Shown here: piece by piece, positions 7,849 through 16,198 of the stretch
Layout: the number at the start of each line of letters is the position of its first letter
Numbering within the stretch: position 1 is the stretch's first letter
DNA from: Brevibacillus sp051967035
Lineage (GTDB): Bacteria; Bacillota; Bacilli; Brevibacillales; Brevibacillaceae
Length of the DNA: 64,000 bases
NCBI RefSeq assembly: GCF_051967035.1
Contig: NZ_JBQCKK010000003.1
Coordinates: forward strand, 62,001 to 126,000
Direction of reading: 5' to 3'
Program-made: the position numbers and the translations under genes
The notes under the pieces: model-generated
Seen by the model: only the letters and a program-made list of their open reading frames with translations
Database searches by the model: none
What the model was told of the DNA's origin: nothing

Positions 7849-8211
7849 CTACTTGCCTCCCCATGCTTTTTCCAGCTCGGCTTCCTTGAAGCCCAGCGTG
7901 ACCGTATCATCGCTCGCCAACAGAGGCCGCTTGATGAGCTTTCCGTTGGAAGCGAGCAAGTCGAGCATTTCCTCTTCTGTCATGGTCGGCAGCTTGTCCT
8001 TTAGTCCAAGCTCGCGGTATTGCACGCCGCTGACATTGAAAAACTTGCGCAGGTCAAGCCCGCTCGTTTGCCAGATCCGGCGAAGCTCTTCCTTCGAAGG
8101 CGGCGCATCGACAATCGGCACTTCCTCGAAGCTCACCTTGTGGTCTGTCAGCCATTTTTTCGCTTTGCGGCATGTATCGCATTTGCTGTACAAATACGCT
8201 TTCATCGTCAT
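7849..8211 (-). CDS. ArsC/Spx-family thioredoxin-like protein (YusI-like)
   Basis: A 120-residue protein of the arsenate reductase (ArsC)/Spx superfamily. The N-terminal CDTC pair (Cys 11 and 14, in YSKCDTCRKAKKWL) is the redox site. SGLDLRKFFNVSGVQYRELGLKDKL and LIKRPLL are the other conserved ArsC-family blocks, with Arg in KRPLL. It lacks features that would make it a transcriptional Spx protein with certainty and fits the smaller YusI-like group of unknown role. GAGGGA precedes the ATG. It is the first gene of a probable operon with the aminotransferase, whose start lies 3 bp downstream. It is likely an oxidoreductase rather than a true arsenate reductase, as no ars genes are nearby. Confidence 0.82.
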   Translation of the reverse strand: MTMKAYLYSKCDTCRKAKKWLTDHKVSFEEVPIVDAPPSKEELRRIWQTSGLDLRKFFNVSGVQYRELGLKDKLPTMTEEEMLDLLASNGKLIKRPLLASDDTVTLGFKEAELEKAWGGK

Positions 8212-8301
8212 GATCGATTCCCTCGCTTTTCATTATGTAGTCTGCTACCGCTTCCGCCACGATCCCCGCCAGCGGCTGGATGGCGGGAATTTTGCCTGCC
8301 C

Positions 8302-9114
8302 TTATGCAGAGTGGCTCGCCCTGATCTCCACCTGGTAACCGGCATGCTTTCTCACCTGGAAAACGCCGTTTTCGAAAATCAGGTACTGCGCCTTGACGCC
8401 GATCAGCCGACCGCCAAGCTGCTCTTCCTTGTCCAGCGTTTTCGAGTTGATCTTGTCCAGCGACTCCAAAATGGGATAGGTAATCTCCACCCATTCGTCT
8501 TCCCTGTATTGAAAAGGTTTGAACGGTTCGGGAAAATGGCTGTACACCTCGTCGCGCATGGCAATCAGGTCGATTTCCTTGACGTCGCCCTTGAGCATTT
8601 TGCGCCAGTTGGTCTTGTCCGGCAAAAACTGGCTGAGGTGATACTCCAGCTCCCCGGCCATTCGGCGCGTCGGCACTTCCGCAATCGGAATCGCACGAAT
8701 CGCTCCCTGATCGACCCAGCGTTTGAGCTGGTTGTGCTTGCGCGTCAGGCCGACCTTGATATCGCTGGAAACCGCCAGATAGACGTAATGCGGAATCATG
8801 CAGTACTGCTCGCCGAAGCTCGCGTCCCGGCACGTCCCTTGGTCAAAATGACATTCGTGCGGCTTGACGATGCACAAGTCATTTTCCGGCAGTTTGGTAA
8901 AACAGGGGTAGCAGTACCCGCTGTTGAACGTTTTGTTCGTTTTGCGCCCGCAGGCAATACAGTTTTTTTGTCCCAGATAGGAAATGGTCAGTTCGCTGCC
9001 CAGCCATTCGTTCAAAGGCAGACGGTCTTCGCCGATGTTCAAATAGTAGTCGACGGGCTTTTCTCTCCCGTGATAATCGTGGGTCAGACCATGCAAAATA
9101 CCGCGGAGTTCCAC
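8302..9114 (-). CDS. DUF2797 domain protein with Cys clusters and a GIY-YIG-like segment
   Basis: A 270-residue protein matching the DUF2797 pattern: after an N-terminal beta domain comes a Cys-rich part, CIACGRKTNKTFNSGYCYPC, then LCIVKPHECHFDQGTC, which together look like a structural zinc or metal site. It is followed by YVYLAVSSDIKVGLTRKHNQ, a segment resembling the GIY-YIG/T5orf172 nuclease core (Y-V-Y-L then K-V-G-L-T-R). Whether a nuclease activity is retained is unknown. No membrane segment or signal peptide is seen. It stands alone and is divergent from the deacetylase gene; the 142 bp between the two starts must hold both promoters. Confidence 0.75.
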   Translation of the reverse strand: MELRGILHGLTHDYHGREKPVDYYLNIGEDRLPLNEWLGSELTISYLGQKNCIACGRKTNKTFNSGYCYPCFTKLPENDLCIVKPHECHFDQGTCRDASFGEQYCMIPHYVYLAVSSDIKVGLTRKHNQLKRWVDQGAIRAIPIAEVPTRRMAGELEYHLSQFLPDKTNWRKMLKGDVKEIDLIAMRDEVYSHFPEPFKPFQYREDEWVEITYPILESLDKINSKTLDKEEQLGGRLIGVKAQYLIFENGVFQVRKHAGYQVEIRASHSA

Positions 9115-9256
9115 TTCATTCTCTCCTCTCCCCTGTACAGTTCTTTCATTTTACCATATCGCCTGTCCGCACCGGGGCGCTGTTTTCTTTTGGCAGCATG
9201 TTTTCCCAAGTAGAGGACCAACCTAAACTATCTCAAGAAAAAGGAGGCCATCCGTC

Positions 9257-9958
9257 ATGAGCCGCGTCATGCTGTATGCTTGTCTATTTGCCTGCCTGCT
9301 CGGCTACGGGATCTCTCCTGTTATGGCCCGGGACTTGCTTCCCTCCTACGAACCGATTCACCGGATCGATACGAACAAAAAGGTCGTCGCCCTGACCTTT
9401 GACGATGGTCCGGATGCCACCTACACCCCGAAGATTTTGGAGGTGCTGCACAAAAACCGGGTGCCCGCCACCTTTTTCGTGCTCGGCTCCCAGGTGGACA
9501 AGCATCCCAAGGTGCTGCAATGGATTTACAAGGCCGGACACGAGATCGGCAATCACGGCTACCACCATTTTGACTTGAACAAGCTGACCGAGCACGAGGT
9601 GTACGAGGACATCAAGCAGGCAGAGCGCTCCATCCTGCGAACGACGGGGATTCTCGCCCAATACTACCGTCCTGCCGGAGGCGTCATGACCCACGACGTC
9701 ATGAATGCCGTTCAGGCAAGCGGGTACGACGTCATTCACTGGTCGGTCGATCCCAGGGACTGGTCGCTGGCGAGAACGGCGTCTGTCATCGCCAAAAGCG
9801 TAAAAAGCAACGTGTCGTCCGGCGACATTATTTTGTTTCACGATGGCGGCCTGAACCAGAAGCAAACCGTCGCCGCCTTGCAGGAGCTAATCAGTGACCT
9901 GCGCTCGCAAGGCTACCGCTTTGTCACCGTATCCCAGCTGCTCGATGAAGCCAAGTAA
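9257..9958 (+). CDS. Secreted polysaccharide deacetylase (NodB/CE4 family)
   Basis: A 233-residue exported carbohydrate esterase. The N terminus is a signal peptide (CLFACLLGYGISPVMA, cleavage about residue 24). The CE4 motifs are complete: ALTFDDGPDA (motif 1, catalytic Asp and metal-binding Asp near residue 48), HEIGNHGYHHFD (motif 2, metal His pair near 98-102), YYRPAGG (motif 3), DVIHWSVDPRDW (motif 4) and IILFHDGG (motif 5). Such enzymes remove N- or O-acetyl groups from peptidoglycan or chitin-type polymers; in Bacilli related proteins act on cortex or wall glycan. AAAGGAGG lies 9 bases before the ATG. A shared terminator separates it from the convergent ABC gene. Confidence 0.92.
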   Translation: MSRVMLYACLFACLLGYGISPVMARDLLPSYEPIHRIDTNKKVVALTFDDGPDATYTPKILEVLHKNRVPATFFVLGSQVDKHPKVLQWIYKAGHEIGNHGYHHFDLNKLTEHEVYEDIKQAERSILRTTGILAQYYRPAGGVMTHDVMNAVQASGYDVIHWSVDPRDWSLARTASVIAKSVKSNVSSGDIILFHDGGLNQKQTVAALQELISDLRSQGYRFVTVSQLLDEAK

Positions 9959-9960
9959 AA

Positions 9961-10010
9961 GGCACCAGGGCCACGCTCTTTCGCGAAGCAGCTGGTGCCT
10001 TGCCTTTTCG
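9961..10010. terminator. Shared terminator between convergent genes
   Basis: An inverted repeat GGCACCAG...CTGGTGCC (9961-9968 with 9992-9999) flanked by A-rich and T-rich sequence on either side. It lies between the deacetylase (plus) and ABC ATPase (minus) stops. Confidence 0.75.
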
Positions 10011-10014
10011 CCTT

Positions 10015-10743
10015 TTAGGCCAGAACTTTTCCCAGGAAAGAACGCAGCCGCTCGTGGCTGGTATTGTCAAACAGCTCCTCGGGGGTTCCCTCCGCCATAA
10101 TCACGCCCTGGTCCATAAAGATGATGCGGTCGCCGACTTCCCGAGCAAATCCCATCTCGTGCGTCACGACCACCATCGTCATCCCTTCCTTGGCCAGGTT
10201 CTTGATTACGGCCAATACCTCTCCCACCAGCTCCGGATCGAGGGCGGAGGTCGGCTCGTCGAACAGCATCACCTTGGGATTCATGGCAAGCGCACGGGCA
10301 ATCGCCACCCGCTGCATCTGGCCGCCGGACAATCGCTCCGGATAGACGTCCGCCTTGTCCTCCAGCCCGACCTTTCTCAACAGCGCCAGTCCCTGCTTGC
10401 GCGCTTCCTCGTGCGCAAGCTTCTTGACTTTGATCGGCGCCAGCATGACGTTTTCCAGAACGGTTTTATGAGGAAACAGGTTGAAGCGCTGAAACACCAT
10501 CCCGACTTCTTCCCTGACCTTGTTGATATCTGTCTTGGGGTCTGACAAATCATGTCCGTTGATGACGATCCTCCCTCCGGTCATTTGCTCCAGTTGGTTC
10601 AGACAGCGCAAAAAGGTGCTTTTGCCCGAGCCCGACGGCCCGATGACACACACGACTTCCTTTTCCGCCACCTGGGTCGTAATTCCTTTCAATACCTGAA
10701 GCTCTCCGTAGCTTTTCGTCAAATCGGTCACTTGAATAATCAT
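10015..10743 (-). CDS. Polar amino acid ABC transporter ATP-binding protein, without its permease
   Basis: A 242-residue ATPase of the GlnQ/HisP type. Walker A is GPSGSGKST, the signature is LSGGQMQRV, Walker B is VMLFDEPTSALDPE, and the H-loop is VVVTHEMGFAREVGDR, the last being typical of the polar amino acid uptake group. The start was placed at the second ATG because AGGGGG lies 6 bases before it and abuts the first ATG. In this family the ATPase normally sits beside a membrane protein and a binding protein; neither is found here. Upstream is the divergent sppA gene and downstream a convergent deacetylase. It must work with a permease encoded elsewhere or be a remnant of a broken operon. 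The gene itself looks intact. Confidence 0.93.
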   Translation of the reverse strand: MIIQVTDLTKSYGELQVLKGITTQVAEKEVVCVIGPSGSGKSTFLRCLNQLEQMTGGRIVINGHDLSDPKTDINKVREEVGMVFQRFNLFPHKTVLENVMLAPIKVKKLAHEEARKQGLALLRKVGLEDKADVYPERLSGGQMQRVAIARALAMNPKVMLFDEPTSALDPELVGEVLAVIKNLAKEGMTMVVVTHEMGFAREVGDRIIFMDQGVIMAEGTPEELFDNTSHERLRSFLGKVLA

Positions 10744-10922
10744 GGTCATCCCCCTAGTTACGGTAAATGCTTTCGCTGTCAGTCACATGCCTCTATTGTA
10801 CCGCAATCGTCCGAAAATTGCATGAATAGTCTGGAATCCGTTTTCTGCCATCCCGATTTTGCCATGCCTGTCCCAGCGTAACTCTTCCCCTGGCGGCTCA
10901 TGCTAAGAGGGAGGTGGTTTTC

Positions 10923-11894
10923 ATGCAACGCAAAAGATGGGTGGCTCTTCTGATCGTGCTCGTTGTCTTTTTTGCGGGACTTGCCGTAGAAGGACTGACG
11001 GGAAGCTACAGCGAGCTGACCGACCATCCCGGATTTTCCTGGGAGGAAAGCGTCGTGTACGGCTCTGGCAGCAGCAAAATCGTGCAATTGTTCGTCAACG
11101 GCGTCATTTCCGGGGAGCCAAGCGCTTCCGGAATGCCCTCGATGGCGGAATTGCTCGCCGAACAGCTGCGGCGGGTCGAGGAGGACGACACAGTCAAGGC
11201 AGTCGTCCTGCGCATCGATAGCCCCGGCGGCGAGGTTGTCGCGACAGATGAGCTGCATACCCGGCTGATGCGGCTCAAGCAGCTGCGCGATATTCCGATC
11301 GTCGTCAGTATGGGCTCGACCGCCGCGTCGGGAGGGTACTATCTGGCCACGGCGGGCGATTCGATTTTTGCCAACCCCCATACGTTGACCGGAAGTCTCG
11401 GCGTCATTTTTCAGTTGTTTACTTACAACGAGGCGGCAGCCAAGCTGGGCGTCAAACAGTACGCGATCAAAAGCGGACGCTACAAGGATATCGGCAGTCC
11501 GGCGCGTCCGTTGACAGACCCTGAACGGCAAATCTTTCAGTCGCTGGTCAACGAGAGCTATCAAAAATTCGTCGACGTGATCGTCAATGGCCGCCATCTC
11601 TCCCGCCAGCGGGTCCTGGAAATCGCCGACGGCCGCATCTACTCCGGGGAGCAAGCCAAACGGCTCGGATTGATTGATGCATTCGGCGATCTGGAGGATG
11701 CGACCCGGCACGCCCTCTCCCTCTCCGGCGAACGGGAGGCCCTGGTCGTGCGCTACAATGACCCGTTGTCCATCAGCAAGCTGTTGTTCAGCCTGAAGCA
11801 GCACTGGTCCAATCCGGACCCGCTCGGGCTTGCGCACCTCGTGCAGCGTCAAAGCACGCCGCGGCTCCTGTACCAATTCATTTCGTCGTTTTGA
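10923..11894 (+). CDS. sppA: Signal peptide peptidase SppA
   Basis: A 323-residue membrane serine protease of the S49 family that cleaves signal-peptide remnants in the membrane. One N-terminal transmembrane helix (WVALLIVLVVFFAGLAVEGL) is followed by an extracytoplasmic protease domain. LRIDSPGGEV, the nucleophile region GSTAASGGYYLATAGD (Ser within AASGG) and the general-base Lys in YAIKSGRYKDIGSP form the Ser-Lys dyad expected for the short Bacillus-type enzyme, in contrast to the double-length E. coli form. The start at the ATG was chosen over an upstream GTG because GAGGGAGG lies 8 bases before it. The RDD-family gene starts 16 bp downstream, as in B. subtilis sppA-yteJ. Confidence 0.93.
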   Translation: MQRKRWVALLIVLVVFFAGLAVEGLTGSYSELTDHPGFSWEESVVYGSGSSKIVQLFVNGVISGEPSASGMPSMAELLAEQLRRVEEDDTVKAVVLRIDSPGGEVVATDELHTRLMRLKQLRDIPIVVSMGSTAASGGYYLATAGDSIFANPHTLTGSLGVIFQLFTYNEAAAKLGVKQYAIKSGRYKDIGSPARPLTDPERQIFQSLVNESYQKFVDVIVNGRHLSRQRVLEIADGRIYSGEQAKRLGLIDAFGDLEDATRHALSLSGEREALVVRYNDPLSISKLLFSLKQHWSNPDPLGLAHLVQRQSTPRLLYQFISSF

Positions 11895-11910
11895 AAAAGG
11901 AGGGCTACGA

Positions 11911-12384
11911 ATGAGCGAGCTTGTGACAAGGCAAGAGCCGGACAACGGGCAGGAGCCGCCTCGCGAACACCGCTTTGCGGGCTTTTGGATACGCGTGGCG
12001 GCCTCCCTGCTCGACTCCCTGTTTTTGATCGGCGTCAGTCTGCTCGTATTCAATCCGCTGCGGCGGGCAATGGGCGTATCCGGCGACGTTTTTTCGTTGA
12101 TTGACCTCTTGGAAGCGCTGTTTGGACTGCTCTACATGATCCTTCTGACCTGGTGGACGGGGCAGACCTTGGGCAAGCTGGTTACGGGAATCAGGGTCAT
12201 CTCTGCCAAAGCATCGCGAGGGGGATTGTCTGGCGGCCAGGTCATCCTGCGCGAGCTGATCGGCAAGTTCCTCTCCGCGCTTGTGATGGGCCTGGGCTAT
12301 TTGTGGGTGGCGTGGAATCCGCAAAAGCAAGGCTGGCATGACAAGATCGCGAAAACGTACGTCGTCTACGATCGCAAAAGGTAG
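11911..12384 (+). CDS. RDD-family membrane protein (YteJ-like)
   Basis: A 157-residue protein with the RDD domain: FAGFWIRVAASLLDSLFLIG carries the Arg and Asp of the name. Three to four hydrophobic helices follow, with the GQTLGKLVTGIRV motif of the family and a final WHDKIAKTYVV block. RDD proteins are integral membrane proteins of unclear activity; some are implicated in ion transport. AAAGGAGG lies 8 bases before the ATG. It follows sppA by 16 bp, the same order as sppA-yteJ in B. subtilis, where the partner is linked to the regulation of SppA; that link is knowledge from the relative, not seen here. A strong terminator lies 74 bp downstream. Confidence 0.85.
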   Translation: MSELVTRQEPDNGQEPPREHRFAGFWIRVAASLLDSLFLIGVSLLVFNPLRRAMGVSGDVFSLIDLLEALFGLLYMILLTWWTGQTLGKLVTGIRVISAKASRGGLSGGQVILRELIGKFLSALVMGLGYLWVAWNPQKQGWHDKIAKTYVVYDRKR

Positions 12385-12458
12385 CGGGGCGGCGGTGCCG
12401 TCATCCAAGCCGGCCGTCCGTTCTGCTCGCAGCATTTGGTCGCGAAAAAGCCTACAGA

Positions 12459-12496
12459 AAAAGACACGCCGGCATGATTGCCGTGGCGTGTCTTTT
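12459..12496 (+). terminator. Terminator of the sppA-RDD operon
   Basis: A 12-bp stem AAAAGACACGCC with GGCGTGTCTTTT and a 14-base loop, T-rich at the 3' side. Confidence 0.85.
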
Positions 12497-12540
12497 CGTG
12501 CCCAAAAGGCGGCTCGTTCTCTCCGCTGCCGGAGTGAAGC

Positions 12541-12681
12541 TTACTGCTGCGCAGCTGTATTCGTAACAGGAGCGGGCGGCGGCGCCTGGTCTTCTTCGGA
12601 AAAAAACGGGATGACGACCAGACTGAGGACGAAAAACAAAATCCAGACGATTCCCCGCTTGAATATGCACGGAGTCAGCAT
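12541..12681 (-). CDS. Small single-pass membrane protein, 46 residues
   Basis: Minus-strand frame beginning at the ATG at 12681, preceded by GAAGGGG with an 8-base spacer. The product has a basic start (MLTPCIFKRG), one transmembrane helix (IVWILFFVLSLVVIPFF) and a C-terminal tail rich in Pro, Gln and Ala (EEDQAPPPAPVTNTAAQQ). I do not recognise a family. It sits alone between the terminator of the sppA operon and that of the MFS gene, the next gene on this strand. Longer in-frame extensions upstream exist but lack a ribosome binding site. The codon bias fits a real gene, but a gene of this size needs comparative support. Confidence 0.55.
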   Translation of the reverse strand: MLTPCIFKRGIVWILFFVLSLVVIPFFSEEDQAPPPAPVTNTAAQQ

Positions 12682-12805
12682 CGGGTCAACCCCTTCCCAA
12701 AACCATTCTTCTATAGTAATACGCTTCCCTCCCCTGCGCCCGTTTATGCTTTTTCCCCAGAAAACGCGGTTTCGCCAAAAAGGTTGACGGAAGTCTTTGC
12801 CGCAC

Positions 12806-12837
12806 AAAAACGCCATCCTCCCAAGACAGAGGATGGC
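12806..12837 (-). terminator. Terminator of the MFS transporter gene
   Basis: A 9-bp stem (GCCATCCTC, 12812-12820, with GAGGATGGC, 12829-12837) followed on the minus strand by GTTTTTG. Confidence 0.8.
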
Positions 12838-12856
12838 TGTTTTGTCGGGGCCGCTG

Positions 12857-14047
12857 TCAGCCTTGCTTTTGCAAAGGAAGCGAGTAGCGTTCGGCCTGTG
12901 CCTGTGACTCGCTGTTTTTGGCAAACAGACAGGCAGCGGCAAAAACGACCAGAAGCGCTCCCATCAGCCAAAACATCGTCCACGGCTCCCACAGCTCCAT
13001 CAGCGCGCCATTGACGTTCGGGGCGAGAATGCTCGCGACCCCGAAGTTGATTCCCGCCAGAATGCCCGCGGTCGGCACCATGGCAGCAGGCAAAATATCG
13101 GCGGAATAGGCCAGGCCGAGCGAATAAAACGACCCGACAGCCGCCCCGGCGAGCGCGAGCAGCAGCATCATCAGCCAGACGTTCTCCCCGGCCAGCGGGA
13201 ACAGGAAAAAGGCAATGCCCCCGACGATGGCACAAACAAGCATCACTTGCCTGCGCCCGATCCGGTCGCTCAACGTTCCCAGCGGCATTTGCAAAAAAAT
13301 GCTGCCCACGACAAACGACGGAAGGATCAAGGACACCCACTCCAGCGACACCCCCGTCCGCAGCGCATACACCGGGAAGCTGCCGTTCAGCGACGTCTCC
13401 ATGAACCCGTATAAAAAGGAAGGGATGAGAGACAGCCAGCCAATGCGCAGCACGGCGGCGTATTTGTTCTGCTTCGTCTCCGCTTGCCTGATCTTTTCAG
13501 GATAGTCGTTTCGGATTCGCGACAACAGCACGAAGGCAACGGCGTACAAACAAAGCAGGACGCCAAAAGGCACCCACAGCCCGAGCGGCAAAAGATTCAA
13601 GCCGAGCGGCCCGATACTGAAGCCCACGCCATACGACAGACCGTACAGGGACAGATCGCGTCCCCGCGTTTGTGGCGCGGCAATTTTCGTCACCCACATC
13701 TGGCTCGCGTAGTGCAGGCTGGAATCGCCAATCCCCATCAGCATGCGCAGCACAAACCAGACAGCCAGGTGGCTGAACAGCGGAATGAGTGCAGTCGCAA
13801 TCGTAAGCAGCAGCATCCCCCACAAAATGGTGGAACGGTAGCCGATCCGCCTGAGCGGTATTTCCAGCAAAGGCGAGACCAGCACCATTCCTACATACAG
13901 AGCGGCCGCATTCAGCCCGTTCATCACCGATGACACGCCCTGCTTTTCCAACAGCACAGCCAAGAGCGGAATGCTCAAGCCTTGGCTCAAGCCCGATATG
14001 GCTACCACCAGGATCAACACCCAGAAGGTGTATCTCGACGAAGACAT
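12857..14047 (-). CDS. MFS transporter (drug or metabolite exporter type)
   Basis: A 396-residue protein with about 12 hydrophobic helices in the two six-helix halves of the major facilitator superfamily. The first half has the loop-2/3 type segment (EIPLRRIGYRSTILWG) and the second half the matching GTLSDRIGRRQVML motif A. The position of this motif in the second half and the lack of binding-protein partners suggest a proton-driven exporter. No ligand can be assigned. AAAGGAG lies 9 bases before the ATG. It lies 33 bp downstream of the bmrD-like gene on the same strand and may be part of that multidrug operon, though it has its own ribosome binding site. Confidence 0.87.
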   Translation of the reverse strand: MSSSRYTFWVLILVVAISGLSQGLSIPLLAVLLEKQGVSSVMNGLNAAALYVGMVLVSPLLEIPLRRIGYRSTILWGMLLLTIATALIPLFSHLAVWFVLRMLMGIGDSSLHYASQMWVTKIAAPQTRGRDLSLYGLSYGVGFSIGPLGLNLLPLGLWVPFGVLLCLYAVAFVLLSRIRNDYPEKIRQAETKQNKYAAVLRIGWLSLIPSFLYGFMETSLNGSFPVYALRTGVSLEWVSLILPSFVVGSIFLQMPLGTLSDRIGRRQVMLVCAIVGGIAFFLFPLAGENVWLMMLLLALAGAAVGSFYSLGLAYSADILPAAMVPTAGILAGINFGVASILAPNVNGALMELWEPWTMFWLMGALLVVFAAACLFAKNSESQAQAERYSLPLQKQG

Positions 14048-14080
14048 GGTGTTGAAGCTCCTTTCTCTCCTACGTCCTCT

Positions 14081-16171
14081 TTATCCGTTCCCTGCTACAG
14101 AAAGACTTCCTTGTTGCAGCTGGTACATTTTTTGATACAGTCCGCCCTGCGCCATCAGTTCGTGATGCGTTCCCCGCTCTGCGATTTCCCCGCGGGACAA
14201 GACAAGAATCTGGTCGGCGTGCTGGATGGTCGACAAGCGGTGGGCAATGATAAACGTCGTCCGTCCGCGCGCCAGGACGTGCAGCGCTTCCTGGATCGCC
14301 AGCTCGGTTTCGCTGTCGATGCTTGCCGTCGCCTCATCGAGAATCAGGATCGCCGGATCGGCAACGAGCGCACGGGCAAACGAAATCAGCTGGCGCTGGC
14401 CTGCCGACAAGGTCATGCCGCGCTCGACAACCGGCTCGTCGTACCCTTGCGGCAGGCGCCTGATAAATTCGTCGGCTCGTACGGCTTTGGCGGCCTGCAC
14501 GACTTGTTCAGCGGAAATCGCGTCGTTGTACATGCGAATGTTGAAGCCGATGCTGCCCGTAAACAAAAACGGGTCCTGAAGCACCAGCCCGATATGACTG
14601 CGCAGCGACTGCGTGTCAATCTCCCGCATGTCCTTGCCGTCGATCAGGATGCGCCCTTTTGTCACCGGATAAAAACCGAGCAGGAGGTTCATCAGCGAGC
14701 TTTTCCCCGATCCGGTATGGCCGACAAGCGCGATCGTCTGGCCCGGCTGCGCGGTGAACGAGACGTTTTTCAGCACGTACTCCTCCTCGTTGTAGGCAAA
14801 CGACACCTGGTCGAACACCACTTCCCCGCGCGGTCGCTCCATCTGTATCCCTGCTTTTGGCGATTCGGTCGCCGTGTCCAAAATAGCAAAGACGCGCGTC
14901 GCCGAGATCGTCGCCTGCTGCATTTGCGACAGGCGGTTCATCATCATATTGATCGGTTCAAAAAAGCGGCCCATGTAATCGACGAAGGCAAACAGCGCCC
15001 CGAACGAAATCGCACTGTGAAACGACGCGGAGCCGTAGTACCAGACAATCAGCGTCAGGGAAATTTTCCAGACCAGATCGACAGCGGGCCGTAGCAAGAG
15101 CGACTCCAGGTTGATTTCCTTCAGCTTCGCCTGGAAGTAGCCGTCGTTCACCTGCGCAAACTCTTTTTGCACGCCTTCTTCGCGGCGAAACGCCTGGACA
15201 ATCACCATGTTCTGGATCATTTCGTTAATCATCGCGTTCATGTCGCCGAGCTTCGCCCGAATGACCGCATAGTAGCGGGAGCTGTACGTTTGGTACACGT
15301 AGACCAACAGCGCGAGCAGCGGCACAGTGAGACAGCAGAACAGCGCCAACTCCGGCTGGAGTACGAACAGCGCGACCAGAATGCCGAGCAAATACACACC
15401 GTTTTGCACAAAGGTGGCCAGCACGCTCACGTACAGCTCGCGAATGGCCTCGGTGTCGTTGCTGACGCGGGAGACGAGCGAACCGACCGGGGTCTTGTCA
15501 AAAAAGGAGATCGGGAGCTTCTGCAAATGCCCGAACAGCTTCATCCGCATCTGCTGAATGATGCGCTGGGCAATCGTTTGCAGCCACAAAATCTGCATGT
15601 AGTTGAAGCCCGCCGACAGCAAGATCAGCGCTCCGTATCCGACCGCCAGCCAGATGATCGGCTGGATGTCGTTTTGGTACATCGCCAACACCTCTTCGCC
15701 CGTCAACCGGATTCCTGTGGGGGCCGGACTCGTTTCCGCCGCATCGACAGTCGTCACCGCAAAGCGCTCACGGTCATTTTCCGGCTCGATGGGCGTGAAC
15801 TGCTTCTCGCCCGTTTGCTCGACTTTTCCCTCGATCAAGTAATACGTCGTGCCTTCCGCAACTACGGTCGCTTCGCTCGCCTGGATGCTGCCGGGTGTCA
15901 AGCCCGCTTCGGCCAGCGCATCCTCACGCATGTAATGCTTGCCGTTTATGGCAACCACCAGCTCTTCGTCGGGCACCTGCGGCTTTTGGTCAAACTGATA
16001 CCAGGGCTTCTGGATGGCGAGAATGTGATTGTCGATCATCACCTTCGCCAGAAACGGTCCCGCCAGCTCCGCACTCGTCCCGAGCAGAAGCAGGAGCAGC
16101 GCTCCCCCGATTTGCTTCTGAAACGGCCGGGCAAATCCTGTCAGCCGCTTCCAGACATGTTCTGTTCCCAC
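14081..16171 (-). CDS. bmrD: Heterodimeric ABC exporter half-transporter with extracytoplasmic domain (BmrD/YheH-like)
   Basis: A 696-residue ABC half-transporter: transmembrane domain then nucleotide-binding domain. An insertion of about 125 residues between the first two helices (about residues 45-170, acidic and strand-rich) forms an extracytoplasmic domain, as known for BmrD. Walker A is GHTGSGKSS (about 485), the signature is the atypical LSAGQRQL (about 590), and Walker B is ILILDEATASID with the catalytic Glu (about 606-617). With its partner's signature this makes the active ATP site. The GTG start at 16171 was preferred since AAGGAGG lies 11 bases before it; a GTG 24 bases upstream lacks a ribosome binding site. 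It starts 27 bp after the partner's stop. Probable multidrug export; the symbol is by resemblance. Confidence 0.85.
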   Translation of the reverse strand: MGTEHVWKRLTGFARPFQKQIGGALLLLLLGTSAELAGPFLAKVMIDNHILAIQKPWYQFDQKPQVPDEELVVAINGKHYMREDALAEAGLTPGSIQASEATVVAEGTTYYLIEGKVEQTGEKQFTPIEPENDRERFAVTTVDAAETSPAPTGIRLTGEEVLAMYQNDIQPIIWLAVGYGALILLSAGFNYMQILWLQTIAQRIIQQMRMKLFGHLQKLPISFFDKTPVGSLVSRVSNDTEAIRELYVSVLATFVQNGVYLLGILVALFVLQPELALFCCLTVPLLALLVYVYQTYSSRYYAVIRAKLGDMNAMINEMIQNMVIVQAFRREEGVQKEFAQVNDGYFQAKLKEINLESLLLRPAVDLVWKISLTLIVWYYGSASFHSAISFGALFAFVDYMGRFFEPINMMMNRLSQMQQATISATRVFAILDTATESPKAGIQMERPRGEVVFDQVSFAYNEEEYVLKNVSFTAQPGQTIALVGHTGSGKSSLMNLLLGFYPVTKGRILIDGKDMREIDTQSLRSHIGLVLQDPFLFTGSIGFNIRMYNDAISAEQVVQAAKAVRADEFIRRLPQGYDEPVVERGMTLSAGQRQLISFARALVADPAILILDEATASIDSETELAIQEALHVLARGRTTFIIAHRLSTIQHADQILVLSRGEIAERGTHHELMAQGGLYQKMYQLQQGSLSVAGNG

Positions 16172-16198
16172 GAAATGCGCTCCCTCCTTCTTCACGGC

